Below are positions 24,854 through 34,803 of a stretch of DNA of 64,000 nt, in pieces (the stretch's first letter is position 1; each line of letters begins with the position of its first letter). Made by a program: the position numbers and the translations under genes. Source of the stretch: Porphyra umbilicalis (lineage: Eukaryota > Rhodophyta > Bangiophyceae > Bangiales > Bangiaceae). The notes under the pieces are model-generated. The model was given only the letters and a program-made list of their open reading frames with translations. It searched no databases and was not told the origin of the DNA. The DNA is taken from contig KV918904.1 of the NCBI GenBank assembly GCA_002049455.2, forward strand, positions 122,196 through 186,195, written 5' to 3'.

Positions 24854-26394
24854 ATGGACGCTGACGAGGCGGGGCTGTGGAGCACTGCATCTTTGCTCGC
24901 AGACGACGATGGTGGCGTCGTTTGTGCCGCTGTGCGCGCCCACATGGGCGTGCTGTTCCTGCTTCGACGACGGTCGCGCTCCGGCCGTGCCAACCGCCGT
25001 CGTCGCTACCATGGCTCCGTTGCTGGGCGTCGGCCAAACAAGCGGCGCGACTTTGCCGCTGGGCTCTTCAACATCCAGCGCGAATACTTTGGGGTCAACG
25101 CGGAGGCTCCCATCTACGACGACCGTGACTTTGAGACGCGGTTTCGCGTGCCGCGCAGTGTGCTTCGACGCGTCTACCAGGCAGTGAAGGACGAGCCGTT
25201 CTTCCAGCAGCGGATCAACGCGACGGGTCGCCTGCAGGCCCACCCTCTTCATAAGGTCGTTGCCGCCTTCCGCGTCATGACGTACGGCGAGGCGGCCGAC
25301 CGTGCGGACGAGTACGTGCGCCTCTCTCATTCTACTGTGGCGCAAGCGACAAAGCTACTGCTGGAGTTCATTGTGCAGCGGTGGGGACCAACCTACCTGC
25401 GCCGTCCTAACAATTTGGAGCTGAAGAAGATGATGGAGCGCAATGCGGAGCGTGGCTTTCCTGGATGCATGGGCTCGCTGAACTGCACGCACTGGGAGTG
25501 GCATCAGTGCCCGAAGGGCATGGCGGGCGCGTATCAGAGCCGGAAGCGCTCGCGCGGCGTTAATGTCAAGGCCGTCTGCGATGAGGACCTGTGGATTTGG
25601 CACCTGTTTGTCGGTGCCCCCGGGAGCTTGAACGACAACAACGTTATGAACCAATCGCCCCTCTACCTCGACGTCACCGCCGGCCGGTGGCCGCCGCGGA
25701 ATGTGCCCTTTTCCATCAACGGGACAACTCGCAGGCTACCATACTACCTTGTCGATGGTATCTACCCTCGTTATGCCTTCCTAGTGTCGCCCCACCCCAT
25801 TCCATTGACTGACGAGGCAAAGACCTTCAACCGTCTGTAGGAGGCGATTCGCAAGGATGTTGAGCGGCTGTTTGGCGTCCTGACTAAGCGGTTTCACATT
25901 GCCTTGCACCCAGGGCGGTGCCGTTCCGTGAAGCAGCTGATTACGACCTACAAGGCGGTGTGCATTCTACACAACATGTGTGTAGAGGCCTGTTGTGGCA
26001 CGTTTTTGAGCCGCCGCAGACATGCACGAGGGAATAACGGGGGTAGGAGTGCGGGTGGTGAGGGTGAGGGTCCTGCAGGTGAGGCTGCCGCTGCAGCGGG
26101 GGGTCATGGTGCCCAAGATGGTGGGTCAGGCGATGGCGGCGCTGCTGCCGCCGGGGGAGCTGCACCTGGCGGCGGCATCGCAAGGACGGCGGCCTCTCGG
26201 CCGCCGCTGACGCTGTCGCTGACCCACCCCCGGCACTGAACGCTGTGGAGCAACCCCCCGCGAACGGCATGGTTGCTGTCTTTGATGCATGGGGTGAGAC
26301 TCGCAATCCCGCCGAGCACGAGCAGCTCCGTGCCGACCTGATGGCGCACGTATGGAACGACCGCGGCGAGTTGCTGTCCCCGTATGTTGTGTAG
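24854..26394 (+). pseudogene. PIF/Harbinger DDE transposase, interrupted
   Basis: The frame opens with ATG at 24,854. Matches to the Harbinger/plant-transposon DDE family are FRVMTYGEAADRADEYVRLS, a catalytic block GSLNCTHWEWHQCP, the second block PYYLVDGIYPRYAFLV (Asp), and RKDVERLFGVL (acidic third residue). The C-terminal tail is AEHEQLRADLMAHVW. It would cut and rejoin element ends in the nucleus. Three defects are visible. The first catalytic Asp is Asn (family form is usually xIDCxHWxW). TAG at 25,838-25,840 interrupts FNRL/EAIRKDVERLF, where Gln is usual. One base appears missing between about 26,090 and 26,170, after which the tail continues to TAG at 26,394. The copy is therefore judged inactive. 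The partner gene is convergent at 27.5-28.9 kb. Confidence 0.82.
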
Positions 26395-26408
26395 AGACGC
26401 AAGGTTAA

Positions 26409-27418
26409 ACAAAGGTTTTTTGTTTCCCGCTGGGCAGGGTTTTTTTTTCCTTAACATCGTTGTCCATAGTGTGTACCACCAGGTCCGCTCTAGTTGAGAT
26501 CCCCACCACCTCAGCTGGCGCTTTTGCTGGGTTCCCTGCCTCTCCGCCGTCCCTTCCCCTAGCCCGCCCACCCCTGCGCCCCCACCTCCTTCCAATGGCA
26601 CGGCTCGCGGCCCCCACCTCCCCATCGATCCGCCCGCGCCCACCTCATCGCAGGGCGGAGCCCGCCGCGAATGCGGCGGCTGCGGCGGCGGAGGCGGAGG
26701 TGGCGGCGGCGGTCTGCGGGGGCGGCGGTCGGCGGGGGCGGCGGTCGGCGGCGGGGGGGGCGGCCGGCGGCGGAGTCGGCGGCCGACGGCGGGGGGGGGG
26801 CCGGCGGCGGAGTCGGCGACCGGCGGTGGGGGCGGAGGCAGGAGGCGGGGGCGGCGGTTGGCGGGGGTGGCGGCCGGCGGCGGAGTCGGCGGCGGTCGGC
26901 GGGGGCGGCGGTCGGCGCCGGGGGGGGCGTCTGACGGCGGTCGGCGGTGGGGGCGGCGGCAGGCGGCGGGGGCGGCGGCTGGTGGCGGGGGGGGCGGCGG
27001 TCGACGGGGGCGGCGGTCGGCGGGGGCGGCGGTTGGCGGCGGAGTCGGCGGCCGCCGGCTGTGGCGGCGGTCGGCGGTGGGGGCGGCGGCCGGCTGCGGG
27101 GGCGGCGGCTGGCGGCGGGGGGGGCAGCGGTCGGCGGGGGCGGCCGGCGGCGGGGGCGGCGGCTGGCGGCGGGGGGGCGGCGGTCGGCGGGGGCGGCAGT
27201 CGGCGGGGGCGGCCTGCGGCGGTGGGGGCGGCGGCCGGCGGCGGGGGCGGCGGCTGGCGGCGGGGGGGGCGGCGGTCGGCGGGGGCGGCAGTCGGCGGGG
27301 GCGGCCGGCGGCGGGGGCGGCGGCTGGCGGCCGGGGGGGCGGCGGTCGGCGGGGGCCGGGGAAAGGCACTTGTAAAGGAAAAAAAAACCCTGCCCAACGG
27401 GGAAAAAAAAGCCTTTGT
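26409..27418. repeat. Inverted repeats flanking a GGC-rich block
   Basis: Arms of about 46 bp at 26,409-26,454 and 27,371-27,418 are inverted copies: ACAAAGG, a T run, CCCGYTGGGCAGGG, a long T run, CCTT. They enclose about 0.9 kb of irregular 15-18-bp units built on GGCGGTCGGCGGGGGC. The block lies exactly between the 3' ends of the transposase and Myb-like genes. It may be an inserted non-autonomous element or a shared hairpin terminator region of the element. Confidence 0.65.
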
Positions 27419-27495
27419 CATACTCAACATGCAAACACATCATGTCCCACACACAGGCAACAAACTACAGGTATCTCTACTCGGAGCCATCGTCG

Positions 27496-28938
27496 TCATC
27501 TGTCGACTCGCTTTCTTCGTCCAGGAGGCGAGTCGTGGCGGAAGTGCGCGCGACCTGAGCCACGGCTGCCTGCCGCTTGGTCTCCATCGAGCGGCGGCCA
27601 GCGGCAGTCTTTTGTTGCTGGCGCACGCGCGCCACGGCGGACTTGGCCGCCGACGCCCCCGCCAGAGCAGATGCAGATGTCCCATCCGCACCCGACGGCG
27701 CCGCCAGCGCTCCTGGCGCCGGCGGCAGGTCCAGCAGCAGTCCGCGGCGTCTCCGTCGTGCCGCCAACACCCAGACCAGCAACGCCGTTCCCCACACCAC
27801 CGATAGAGTCGTCAGTCCCCTCACTCCCCCCCAAATCAATAGTAGAAGAGCTCGCCAAACCTGCACGCTCAAGCATCTTCTGCGTAATGGCCAAGCGGTA
27901 CCGAGCCGCTTCAGGGGTGTGCCGCATCAGTGGAGAGTCAAAAAAGCAAAGGGCAGTGCGCTCATTTTGCGCGTCCGTCAGCTTGCGGAGGGCCTCAGTA
28001 CTGTCCTTGACTTGAGCGACCATCTGGATGTCGTCTTGCCTCTGCGTCTTGGCAGCTTTGATGCCAATAGGGCGACCCTGGAAGCCGCCGTTGCGTCGGC
28101 TGCGGCTGCTGCCGCTGCCACTTGCGTCGTCGTCCGACGACGAGTCGCCAAAAATGTCGATTGTAGAGGCGTCGCCGCCGTGGGCAGCGCCGCTGAACTT
28201 GTCACTCTGCCACAATACGCGCCAACACGCCACCCACTTGCAGTGTGCGACCTTTTCCTTGCGTTTGCGAGTTTTGTCGTTGCGCTTGTCTTGGTCTCGG
28301 TCGGCAGGGATGGCGTCGTACACGTCCAGCGAGCAGTAGCGCGCCACAGCGCTGCTAATGATATCCGCCTCAGACAGGTTGCCAGTGGTCGGCATGGCCT
28401 TAACAGCGAGGTAGTGCGACGTGAAGGTGCTCACCCCCGTTCGGATGCGCTTGATTTGCTTCTCCAGCGCGCTTGGTAGGCGGTCCACTCTCACCGGCCC
28501 CTTCTTAAGAACTTTCTCAGCCCACAGCTTGTGAACAGTCCCCTAAAGGTTCTCCTTGGTGCGGGCAGTCGCCCTCACCGGGTCACTCGTCACCTCCATG
28601 TAGGCCTCACAGATTGGCACACGGTCGGCGTCCGTCCATCCCAGAGCAGACCCCATCTTCTTGGGTAGCGCGTAGGTTACAGCCGGTACGGAGGCGGAGG
28701 GTGTGCAGGAAACAGCTGAGGAGGGCGCCGAGGCACAGGGACTAGCTCGTACGTCGGTTCGAGAGAGGGTTGAGTCCCCTGCACCATGTACACTGGACGG
28801 CTCGGAGGCTCGGATGGCGTCGGCTGCCGCAACGGCTGCGACGGCGCGTGCCACCAAGTCCACGGCGCGGACGTGCTCCATGCGGGCGTCCGCGTCAGCA
28901 CCCACTGGAAGTCCTGCGTGCCTGCCGGACCTCCGCAC
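27496..28938 (-). pseudogene. Myb/SANT and NAM-C-like Harbinger accessory protein
   Basis: The upper part (to 28,543) contains LGWTDADRVPICEAYMEVTS, then a TAG stop at 28,545-28,543. The same frame continues from 28,542 with KLWAEKVLKKGPVRVDRL, then CKWVACWRVLWQSDKF and GGFQGRPIGIKAAKTQR. The last string is the hallmark of the NAM-associated C-terminal family found with PIF/Harbinger transposases. In such elements the Myb-like partner helps bring the transposase to the nucleus and to the ends. Where the TAG stands, the family usually has Trp (NFWGxVH), so TGG to TAG is the simplest change. An Ala-rich N-terminal extension precedes the Myb part. The 3' end extends as low-complexity sequence to 27,496. 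Confidence 0.7.
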
Positions 28939-30551
28939 TGGTCGACCCGCCAGGGCGAGCGCGCGTCAGGCGAGCGCCACAGAGTCGCCGGTGGTGCACA
29001 CTCCCAGACGGGGGGTTGGTCGTCGCCCCACGCTTCGTAGGGGGGTGCCCACCGCCAGCCGGGAGGAGGGCCCGGGGGGTGGCGCGGCAGGTCCCACGGC
29101 CGGTCCCAGTCGCCGCCCCTTGGCGAGCCCCAGTCGGCCGTTGGCGGGCCACGCGGTGGGCCCCACGGCTGTTGCGGCAAATTGCGCGGGCGATAGTCGT
29201 CGGTGCCGCCCCTGAAATGGGGCGGATGTCTTGGCGGGCTTGGGGGAGGGCCCGGCGGCAGAGGCCGCGGCAGGCGAGGAGGGCTGCACGAGCGGTACCC
29301 GCGACCGCGAGAAGGTGGATGCTGCGGAAAGCGCGGCGGGCCGGGTGGGCGACCAGCCGGCAGGCGCCCAGCGCTTCGACCACAGTGGTTGGCGGCGAAT
29401 GGCGGGCCCCTTGTAGGACAGGGAGGGGCGCCAAAGGGCACCCGCGGGGGGCTCGGCGGTCGCCCGCCGTCGTTGTTGCCACCGCCGCGCGGATGCGCAC
29501 GCACAGGGCCTGGAGGGCCGCCGTCAAAACCGGGGCAAACCCAATCGCCGCGGTGTCGCACTTGCCGCCGTTGTTGGTCACAGTCGTGGCGGTCTCCATG
29601 TCGGCGGCCGCGTCCGAGAGGGGAGTACGGCCGCTTAAATGGTCGGGGCCGTCCGCCCTCAGCCGGAACACAAAAGCCGGGGGGTGGGCGATGACCACCC
29701 GGCGCCGCGCGCGGCATGGGAGGAGGAGGGGGGGGAGGCGGGGGGGGGGGCATGTCGGCATGCTCGCAGGCGTTCTCGCAGGGACAAGGAGGGGGAGGTG
29801 GGAACCGGGTACCGTTACGATTGCGCTGCGTGCGCCGCCGTCGTGAGTCGTTGGCGCCCTTCCCGCGCGTCATGCTCGGGAGCGGAGGCGTCGTCAAAAG
29901 CAGGGGAGACGGTGTGCGCGGGCTAAAGACGCCGAGGGAGTGGGGTACGGAGGCGGGCGCCGCGGCGCCGCCGGCGGGTTGCGCGCACACAAACGGCACG
30001 CGGAGGAGCCGCGCGCGGGAGACACCACAGGGCCCCCACACTGCGTGCCTGCGACGGTGGGAGACCGTTGGCTGCCCGCCCGCGCCCGCGTCCGTCCACA
30101 AAGAGCGAAAAAGGGTCGCGGTTGACCCGCCCACGGCACACCACCGCATGCTCTCTATGCGTGCCTGAGTGGGAGGGCGCAGCCTGCGCCCCACCTGAGG
30201 TGGCCTGCAAGAGGCCAAAAGATGTCGAGCGTCGGACTCGTGCGAGGGGACAACGCGACAGGTCCCACCCCCCCAAACCCACGCGCGGGAACAACGCGAC
30301 AGGTCCCCCCAATTGCTGTCTCGCGTGGCAGGCGACCGCCTGTCGGTCCCCTCGGACTGCTCACGCCGGGAGGCGTGTCTCGGCGGACCCACGTGTGCGT
30401 GGCGAGCGCGCGTGTCGAGGCACGCTCTGGCCCGCTCGCGCCACAAAAAAGGCGGCACTCGCCGGAACCGCGCAGGGAAGCTGGTCGAGGTCCTCCAATG
30501 CGCTACCTGGGGAGGCGGGGTGCACCCGCGCAGGCACCCCCGATCCCACAA
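28677..30551 (-). CDS. Long Pro/Gly/Arg-rich open frame, doubtful gene
   Basis: 624 codons without a stop, rich in PPR, GPP, DRP and W, with strings such as PRGGDWDRPWDLPRHPPGPP. It overlaps the N-terminal part of the Myb-like frame in another register. The Trp and Asp content is unlike the poly-Ala shadows elsewhere, so it could be a low-complexity domain upstream of, or fused by splicing to, the Myb-like protein. I recognise no fold, and chance openness in GC-rich DNA is a real alternative. Confidence 0.22.
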   Translation of the reverse strand: MWDRGCLRGCTPPPQVAHWRTSTSFPARFRRVPPFLWRERARACLDTRARHAHVGPPRHASRREQSEGTDRRSPATRDSNWGDLSRCSRAWVWGGGTCRVVPSHESDARHLLASCRPPQVGRRLRPPTQARIESMRWCAVGGSTATLFRSLWTDAGAGGQPTVSHRRRHAVWGPCGVSRARLLRVPFVCAQPAGGAAAPASVPHSLGVFSPRTPSPLLLTTPPLPSMTRGKGANDSRRRRTQRNRNGTRFPPPPPCPCENACEHADMPPPPPPPPPPPMPRAAPGGHRPPPGFCVPAEGGRPRPFKRPYSPLGRGRRHGDRHDCDQQRRQVRHRGDWVCPGFDGGPPGPVRAHPRGGGNNDGGRPPSPPRVPFGAPPCPTRGPPFAANHCGRSAGRLPAGRPPGPPRFPQHPPSRGRGYRSCSPPRLPRPLPPGPPPSPPRHPPHFRGGTDDYRPRNLPQQPWGPPRGPPTADWGSPRGGDWDRPWDLPRHPPGPPPGWRWAPPYEAWGDDQPPVWECAPPATLWRSPDARSPWRVDQCGGPAGTQDFQWVLTRTPAWSTSAPWTWWHAPSQPLRQPTPSEPPSRPVYMVQGTQPSLEPTYELVPVPRRPPQLFPAHPPPPYRL

Positions 30552-32147
30552 TGCCTGTTAATTAGACCGCACACGATGCGCGGACTGACGACAGGGCAGT
30601 GGCTGCCATCATCGCTGTCCGCCCACGCAACGCAATCAGTCGACATACGTGTGTGTGAGGCCCTAATCGCGATCACGCGACGGGATAACGTAACCACTCA
30701 TTTCTGCGCAACGCTCTCGAATCTCCCACCCACTGTCACAACTGGCCGCCACATCGTCCGTTTGAGACAAGCGGCGTCCGATCACGTCCACAGGAGGACT
30801 GAGGGCGGACCCCAGCCCGACCAGATTGCCACAAGATCGAGACAGAACATTTTGAAAATACCTGGACTGCACGAATGACACTTCGAGGCCGGGGCACGGC
30901 TTAGAAATTTTGCATTGACAGCCAGTCAAAGAGCACCTCTTCCGTCCGCTGACCGGAGAGCCTGACCCTAGAGGGTCGCAGCGCAATCGATTCTAAAAGC
31001 TTGCACTCCCAAGAGATGGTCCATGGGTGTCGCGAGCTATTTGGGAGGACCACTCTGCGGTGCGGACAGTGCCGTGGTCCTCTCGGGCGGGTGATTGTCC
31101 ACCAGACTGGCCCAGATCGCTGGTGTGGCGCCTCGTGCAACGCAGGTCCTCGCCTGTGTCAGGCGTTGACATCGAATATTCTTGCGCGTGGTGCCGTGGC
31201 ACTGCCAGGTGTCGTCGCATTCACCCCATGTTGTTGCGTCTTGAGCCTGATTCCTGTCGGTTTGGGCTTCATTCGCATACTGTGCATCAATTCTTTGTCG
31301 CGTGGCATGCCCGAGCCCATTTTCGAATGAATCTAGTGACTATCTCTGCACGATCTGCCATCGGTTTTGGACACATCAGCCAGCGTCGTTCGGCTAGTCC
31401 CCTGCAATACGAGGCGAGGTCAGATTGGGGCCTCGTCGGACCCACCAACGTAGACCCTATCGTTCAATCGGCCAGAGGGCATTCGATGGTCCACGTAGCA
31501 AAGTCCATCGCGACGTTTGGGATATGGGGCCCCCAGGATGGTCTTTCCATTCAGGGACCCACACGTTGCACCTCCAGATGGGGTTAAATGGAAGATGGGG
31601 CCGACTTTGCTGGGATTGCCCTGACAGACCCACTATATTTTGTCACCGACCAGACAGACCAGCAAACCAGCCGCGACAAATATGACAGTCAGCGCACATG
31701 GCACCAGTGTCTGGCAAACAGTGCCTCCCGCGCCAGTCCATGTGGCCAGCTCTGCCCGAGCAAGGGTGCCCACTGCCATCTCATGACGTGCCTGGGTATC
31801 TCCAGAAGGTAGTGTGGCGGTTGCGCAACTTCTGCGCCACCAAGCTTCCTTCGTGTCATACTGTGGGCAGCAGAAAGAGCGAGCAATTTGCTATCGACAT
31901 GTGTGCATGCATGACAAAAGAAGTGCGCGGTTTGGCATGCAAGAGCATCGTTGACGGGGGGGCGAAGGTACGGGTCCAAGCTAACCCAGGTCAGTCACGG
32001 TCGAGGTCGTGGCGCTGGTTGGGTGGGGTGCAGAGGCGAGCAGTTGGTACAGTCGGGTCTTGTGATGGTCTATGAGAGAGGGTACGAACGAAAGTGGTGC
32101 TCTAACTACACATCCTAAATGGTGGAGTTATCAATAAACTTAAAATA
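30552..32147. other. AT-richer spacer, no gene recognised
   Basis: Several frames of up to about 190 codons (for example 31,027-31,587 plus) lack recognisable motifs. The composition resembles other degraded transposon stretches of the window. A short G-rich sequence, AAGATGGGGCCGACTTT, recalls AATGGGGC-containing sequence near the left end at 23.3-23.5 kb. Confidence 0.4.
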
Positions 32148-32220
32148 CCGAGATATCGGTACGAAATCGGTAAATCGGTATACCGATCGGGAAACGGTAT
32201 CCAGAATCGCAACGTTCGGT
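32148..32220. repeat. CGGTA-rich tract, right
   Basis: TCGGTA occurs four times and ACCGA twice in about 75 bp, with ACCGATCGGGAAACGGTAT in the centre. It lies next to the right inverted end at 32,226-32,242 and mirrors the tract at 23.1 kb. Confidence 0.6.
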
Positions 32221-32836
32221 AAAAGCCAACCTTATTCAGAAGGGTCGCCAACGAAGAGATCTCGACTCAGCGCGTGTGGTGGCGGTCCCTACTCGAAAAA
32301 GAAGTTTGCTCAAACAATGAGGATTCTATCGAAAGGCGCCACATATGTTCTCCGCTGGCGCAGTATGTCTATCCCTGGTAACCGTCCTTCTGGGGTCGCA
32401 TGCTTTCCAATACAGCAACCCTGCGTCCCCCCGTACGCTTCCCCCCTTGTGTGCACATACCGCACGCGCCACTCGCAAGGGCGACGCGTGTGCTGTGCGC
32501 ACGTGATCGCGGTCTTTGTGTGCCGCGCCCTCGCCAGTATGGGGAGCCTCCTCTCGCACCATGTGTGCCATTGACCCTGACAAGCGGGACATCAATGCAC
32601 AATTGACTTCAAGCGGGTGGCATCGGCTGCCCAGCATTCCCCCCGCCCCCCCGCACGCCCGCAGCACCCACCCGTACAGGTCCCCGCAATCTACCGTGCA
32701 GCGGTACCACCGCTCGGCCAACCCTCACGTTCAGAAACGTACGGCAACAATTGCACGTACAGTGGAGCAGCTGCTGCCACCCTCGTGTCTCCTTCATGCC
32801 CACTCCACCTCCCCGCTGAAACGCCACCCCCTCCCG

Positions 32837-34803
32837 TCAGGGCCATCCACGCCCCGGCGACGATGGCGGCGCCGGCAGCTCGTCGACCGGCTCCTCTGAC
32901 AACAGATGTTCCATCTCCACCCGCCCGGTCGTAAAAAACCGGTGCGTCTCCTGCATGAGCGCCCCCCAAAACGCGTTGCTCATGCCCTGCGACACCTCGG
33001 TCGGGTCGACCATCGGGTGGGGTACCCGCGCCGACCGCGGGTACCAGCCGAGGACGTGGCCACCGTCGGCGCCGCCAGCGCCGACGGGGCCCGATGAGCG
33101 GTCGGCGCCGGCGCCGTCGGCGACCGACGCAAAGAAGGCGCGGTTGGTCGGGATGTCGGCCGCGTCCTCGTTTTCAGTGAGCATTAGGAAGAGCTTGGTG
33201 CGGCGGGACGAGTAGGCCTCGACGACGGCGGGGGTGGTGGCGACCGTGCCCCCAAACACGTCATTGGCTGTCGGCAGTGCAGCGTCGGCAGGGAACGAGC
33301 TCGGGCAGCCACAGCCAAGGCGCGGAAAAGAGGTCCGCCCAGATTTGTTAGCCAGTCAGTCTCGTGTCGTGTTTTTCCACGAGCCCAGAAAACGGTCCTA
33401 CGACGAAATCACTGCCACCGTAGCAAAGCGGTCGCATCGCCCCTGCTGAGCGGGGGCACCACAGCTGTGGACCACCCCGCCGCCGCAGCAGGCGCTCGAT
33501 GCGCGCGGTGCCCGGCCGCATGACCCACTCCCCTCCTCCCCTCGACACGGACATACCGGTAAAACACGACAATGGGAACCGGTTGGTCGGCGACCACCCC
33601 TGCTCGGGCCCAATACCCAGCGGCCCGACGGCCATTGCCATTCGTCGCCGATCCTCCCTGTACAAGCGCAGCAGCGGCGCGCAGGCGAGCACGTGGCTGA
33701 CGCGGCCACCCCCCACGGCGCCCGCCCACAGCGCCGCCGCCCCCCCCACCGACGAGCCGATCGCCACGACCGGCCCTGGGAGGCCCGCCACGTGGCGCAA
33801 CGCCGCCTCGGCAACCGCCCCATAGTCCCCCGCGGTGCTGTCAAAGCGGGCGGCAAACGCGTCGGGGTCGCCCCCCGGCTCGAGGGCGCCGAGGTAGGTG
33901 TGGAGGGGCCCCGCGCCGGCGAGCGCCGGCACCTCGGTGGTGAGCGTCGCAAACAGTTGGGCGGCGGCGGCGGGGTCCCCCGCCGCCGACGCGGGGTCCC
34001 CAACCGCCGCCGCCAAGTCGGGGTTGCGCGCGACGGCGGCGGCGAGCGCGTCGCCGCCGCCGAGGGACGGTTTGAGGGCGACGGTCGGCCACGCGGCGCC
34101 CTTGTATGCGTGGCCTGCGAGGATGGTGGAGTACACGTTCCATCCGGCCTTGAAGAGGTAGTCGGCAACCCAGCGCATGCCGTACGGTTCGCCTGCGGGG
34201 GGTCCATTGGGGTCCAGGGCAACGCAGAGAGAGTGGTCGTCAGGGACGCCCGCAGGCAGAAAGCACACGACGCCCGCAGGCAGAAAGTACACGGCCCGGT
34301 CAGCAACGACGCCGTCGCGCCCGGGCTGAGAGCGCCCACGACACAGTGAAAGAGCGCCGCGCACGCAGCTCTACCCGACGGCGGCGCCCCCCCCCACCGG
34401 TATCGCTCTCCCAGCCCCCCCCACGCACCCGAAAACCCATGAAAGAGCACCGCCGTCCCATACACCGCCACCCCCGGCGGGTGAAAGTAGTAGAGCGGGC
34501 GGTTGGAGCGGCGGGGCGCCCCCCCCCCGCCCCATCCTCATCCAACTCGGCGGCCGCCTCGTCAATCGCCTCGCGCGCGTCGGCCAGCGCTTCCGCCGAC
34601 GCCCGGTGCGTCGGCGGTGGTGGCCGCGGCAGCGGCGCGGCGCCCCCACCACCGCCCCCGCCGCCGCCGCTGCCCGTGGCGGCCGCCCCCCCCGCGCCAC
34701 CCGCCTCTGGGTGGCCGGGCGCCGACGCGGGCGGCGGCGGCTTGATCGGGCCCCCGCCGTCGCCATTGCCGCCGGCGCAAAAGCGGTCGAGGAGGGCGCC
34801 CAT
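32837..34803 (-). CDS. Alpha/beta-hydrolase fold protein, copy B (3 exons, one frame break)
   Basis: Paralogue of the gene at 3.9-5.9 kb. Exons are 34803-34429, 34192-33557 and 33267-32837. Exons 2 and 3 have the same lengths as in copy A (636 and 431 nt), and both introns are phase 1 with GT-AG ends (236 and 289 nt). Visible are LFHGFSG, the classical elbow GSSVGG, Asp in TENEDAA and His in GGHVLGWYP. Exon 1 is 375 nt and must be 376 to keep phase. The break lies in a G10 run at about 34,519-34,528, after DEDGAGG, where one more G restores the RRSNRPLYYFHPP frame. This looks like an under-called homopolymer, or a recent inactivating deletion. The start at 34,803 (MGALLDRF) is a choice; an upstream in-frame ATG exists. 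The substrate is unknown. Confidence 0.75.

Larger units (their letters stand above)
23057..32242. mobile_element. Candidate 9.2-kb PIF/Harbinger-type DNA transposon
   Basis: The left end reads TTCAGAATAAAGTTGGC (23,057-23,073). The right end, reverse-complemented, reads TTCTGAATAAGGTTGGC (32,242-32,226): 15 of 17 bases agree. Directly inside each lies a CGGTA-rich tract (about 23,077-23,172 and 32,148-32,220). Between them are a DDE transposase gene and a Myb/NAM-C-like gene, the usual two-gene set of PIF/Harbinger elements. Against it: 9.2 kb is long for this group, and I do not see the expected 3-bp target duplication. The ends may therefore belong to another or a nested element. Confidence 0.45.

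Noticed and set aside
26104-27369. Pro-rich frame of 421 codons in the GGC-rich block
   Set aside because: It is only the translation of the short GGCGGTCGGCGG repeats between inverted arms.
28740-28780. tRNA B-box-like GGTTCGA near 28,757
   Set aside because: No matching A box or cloverleaf could be drawn around it. The same holds for a GGTTCGAG near 2,682.
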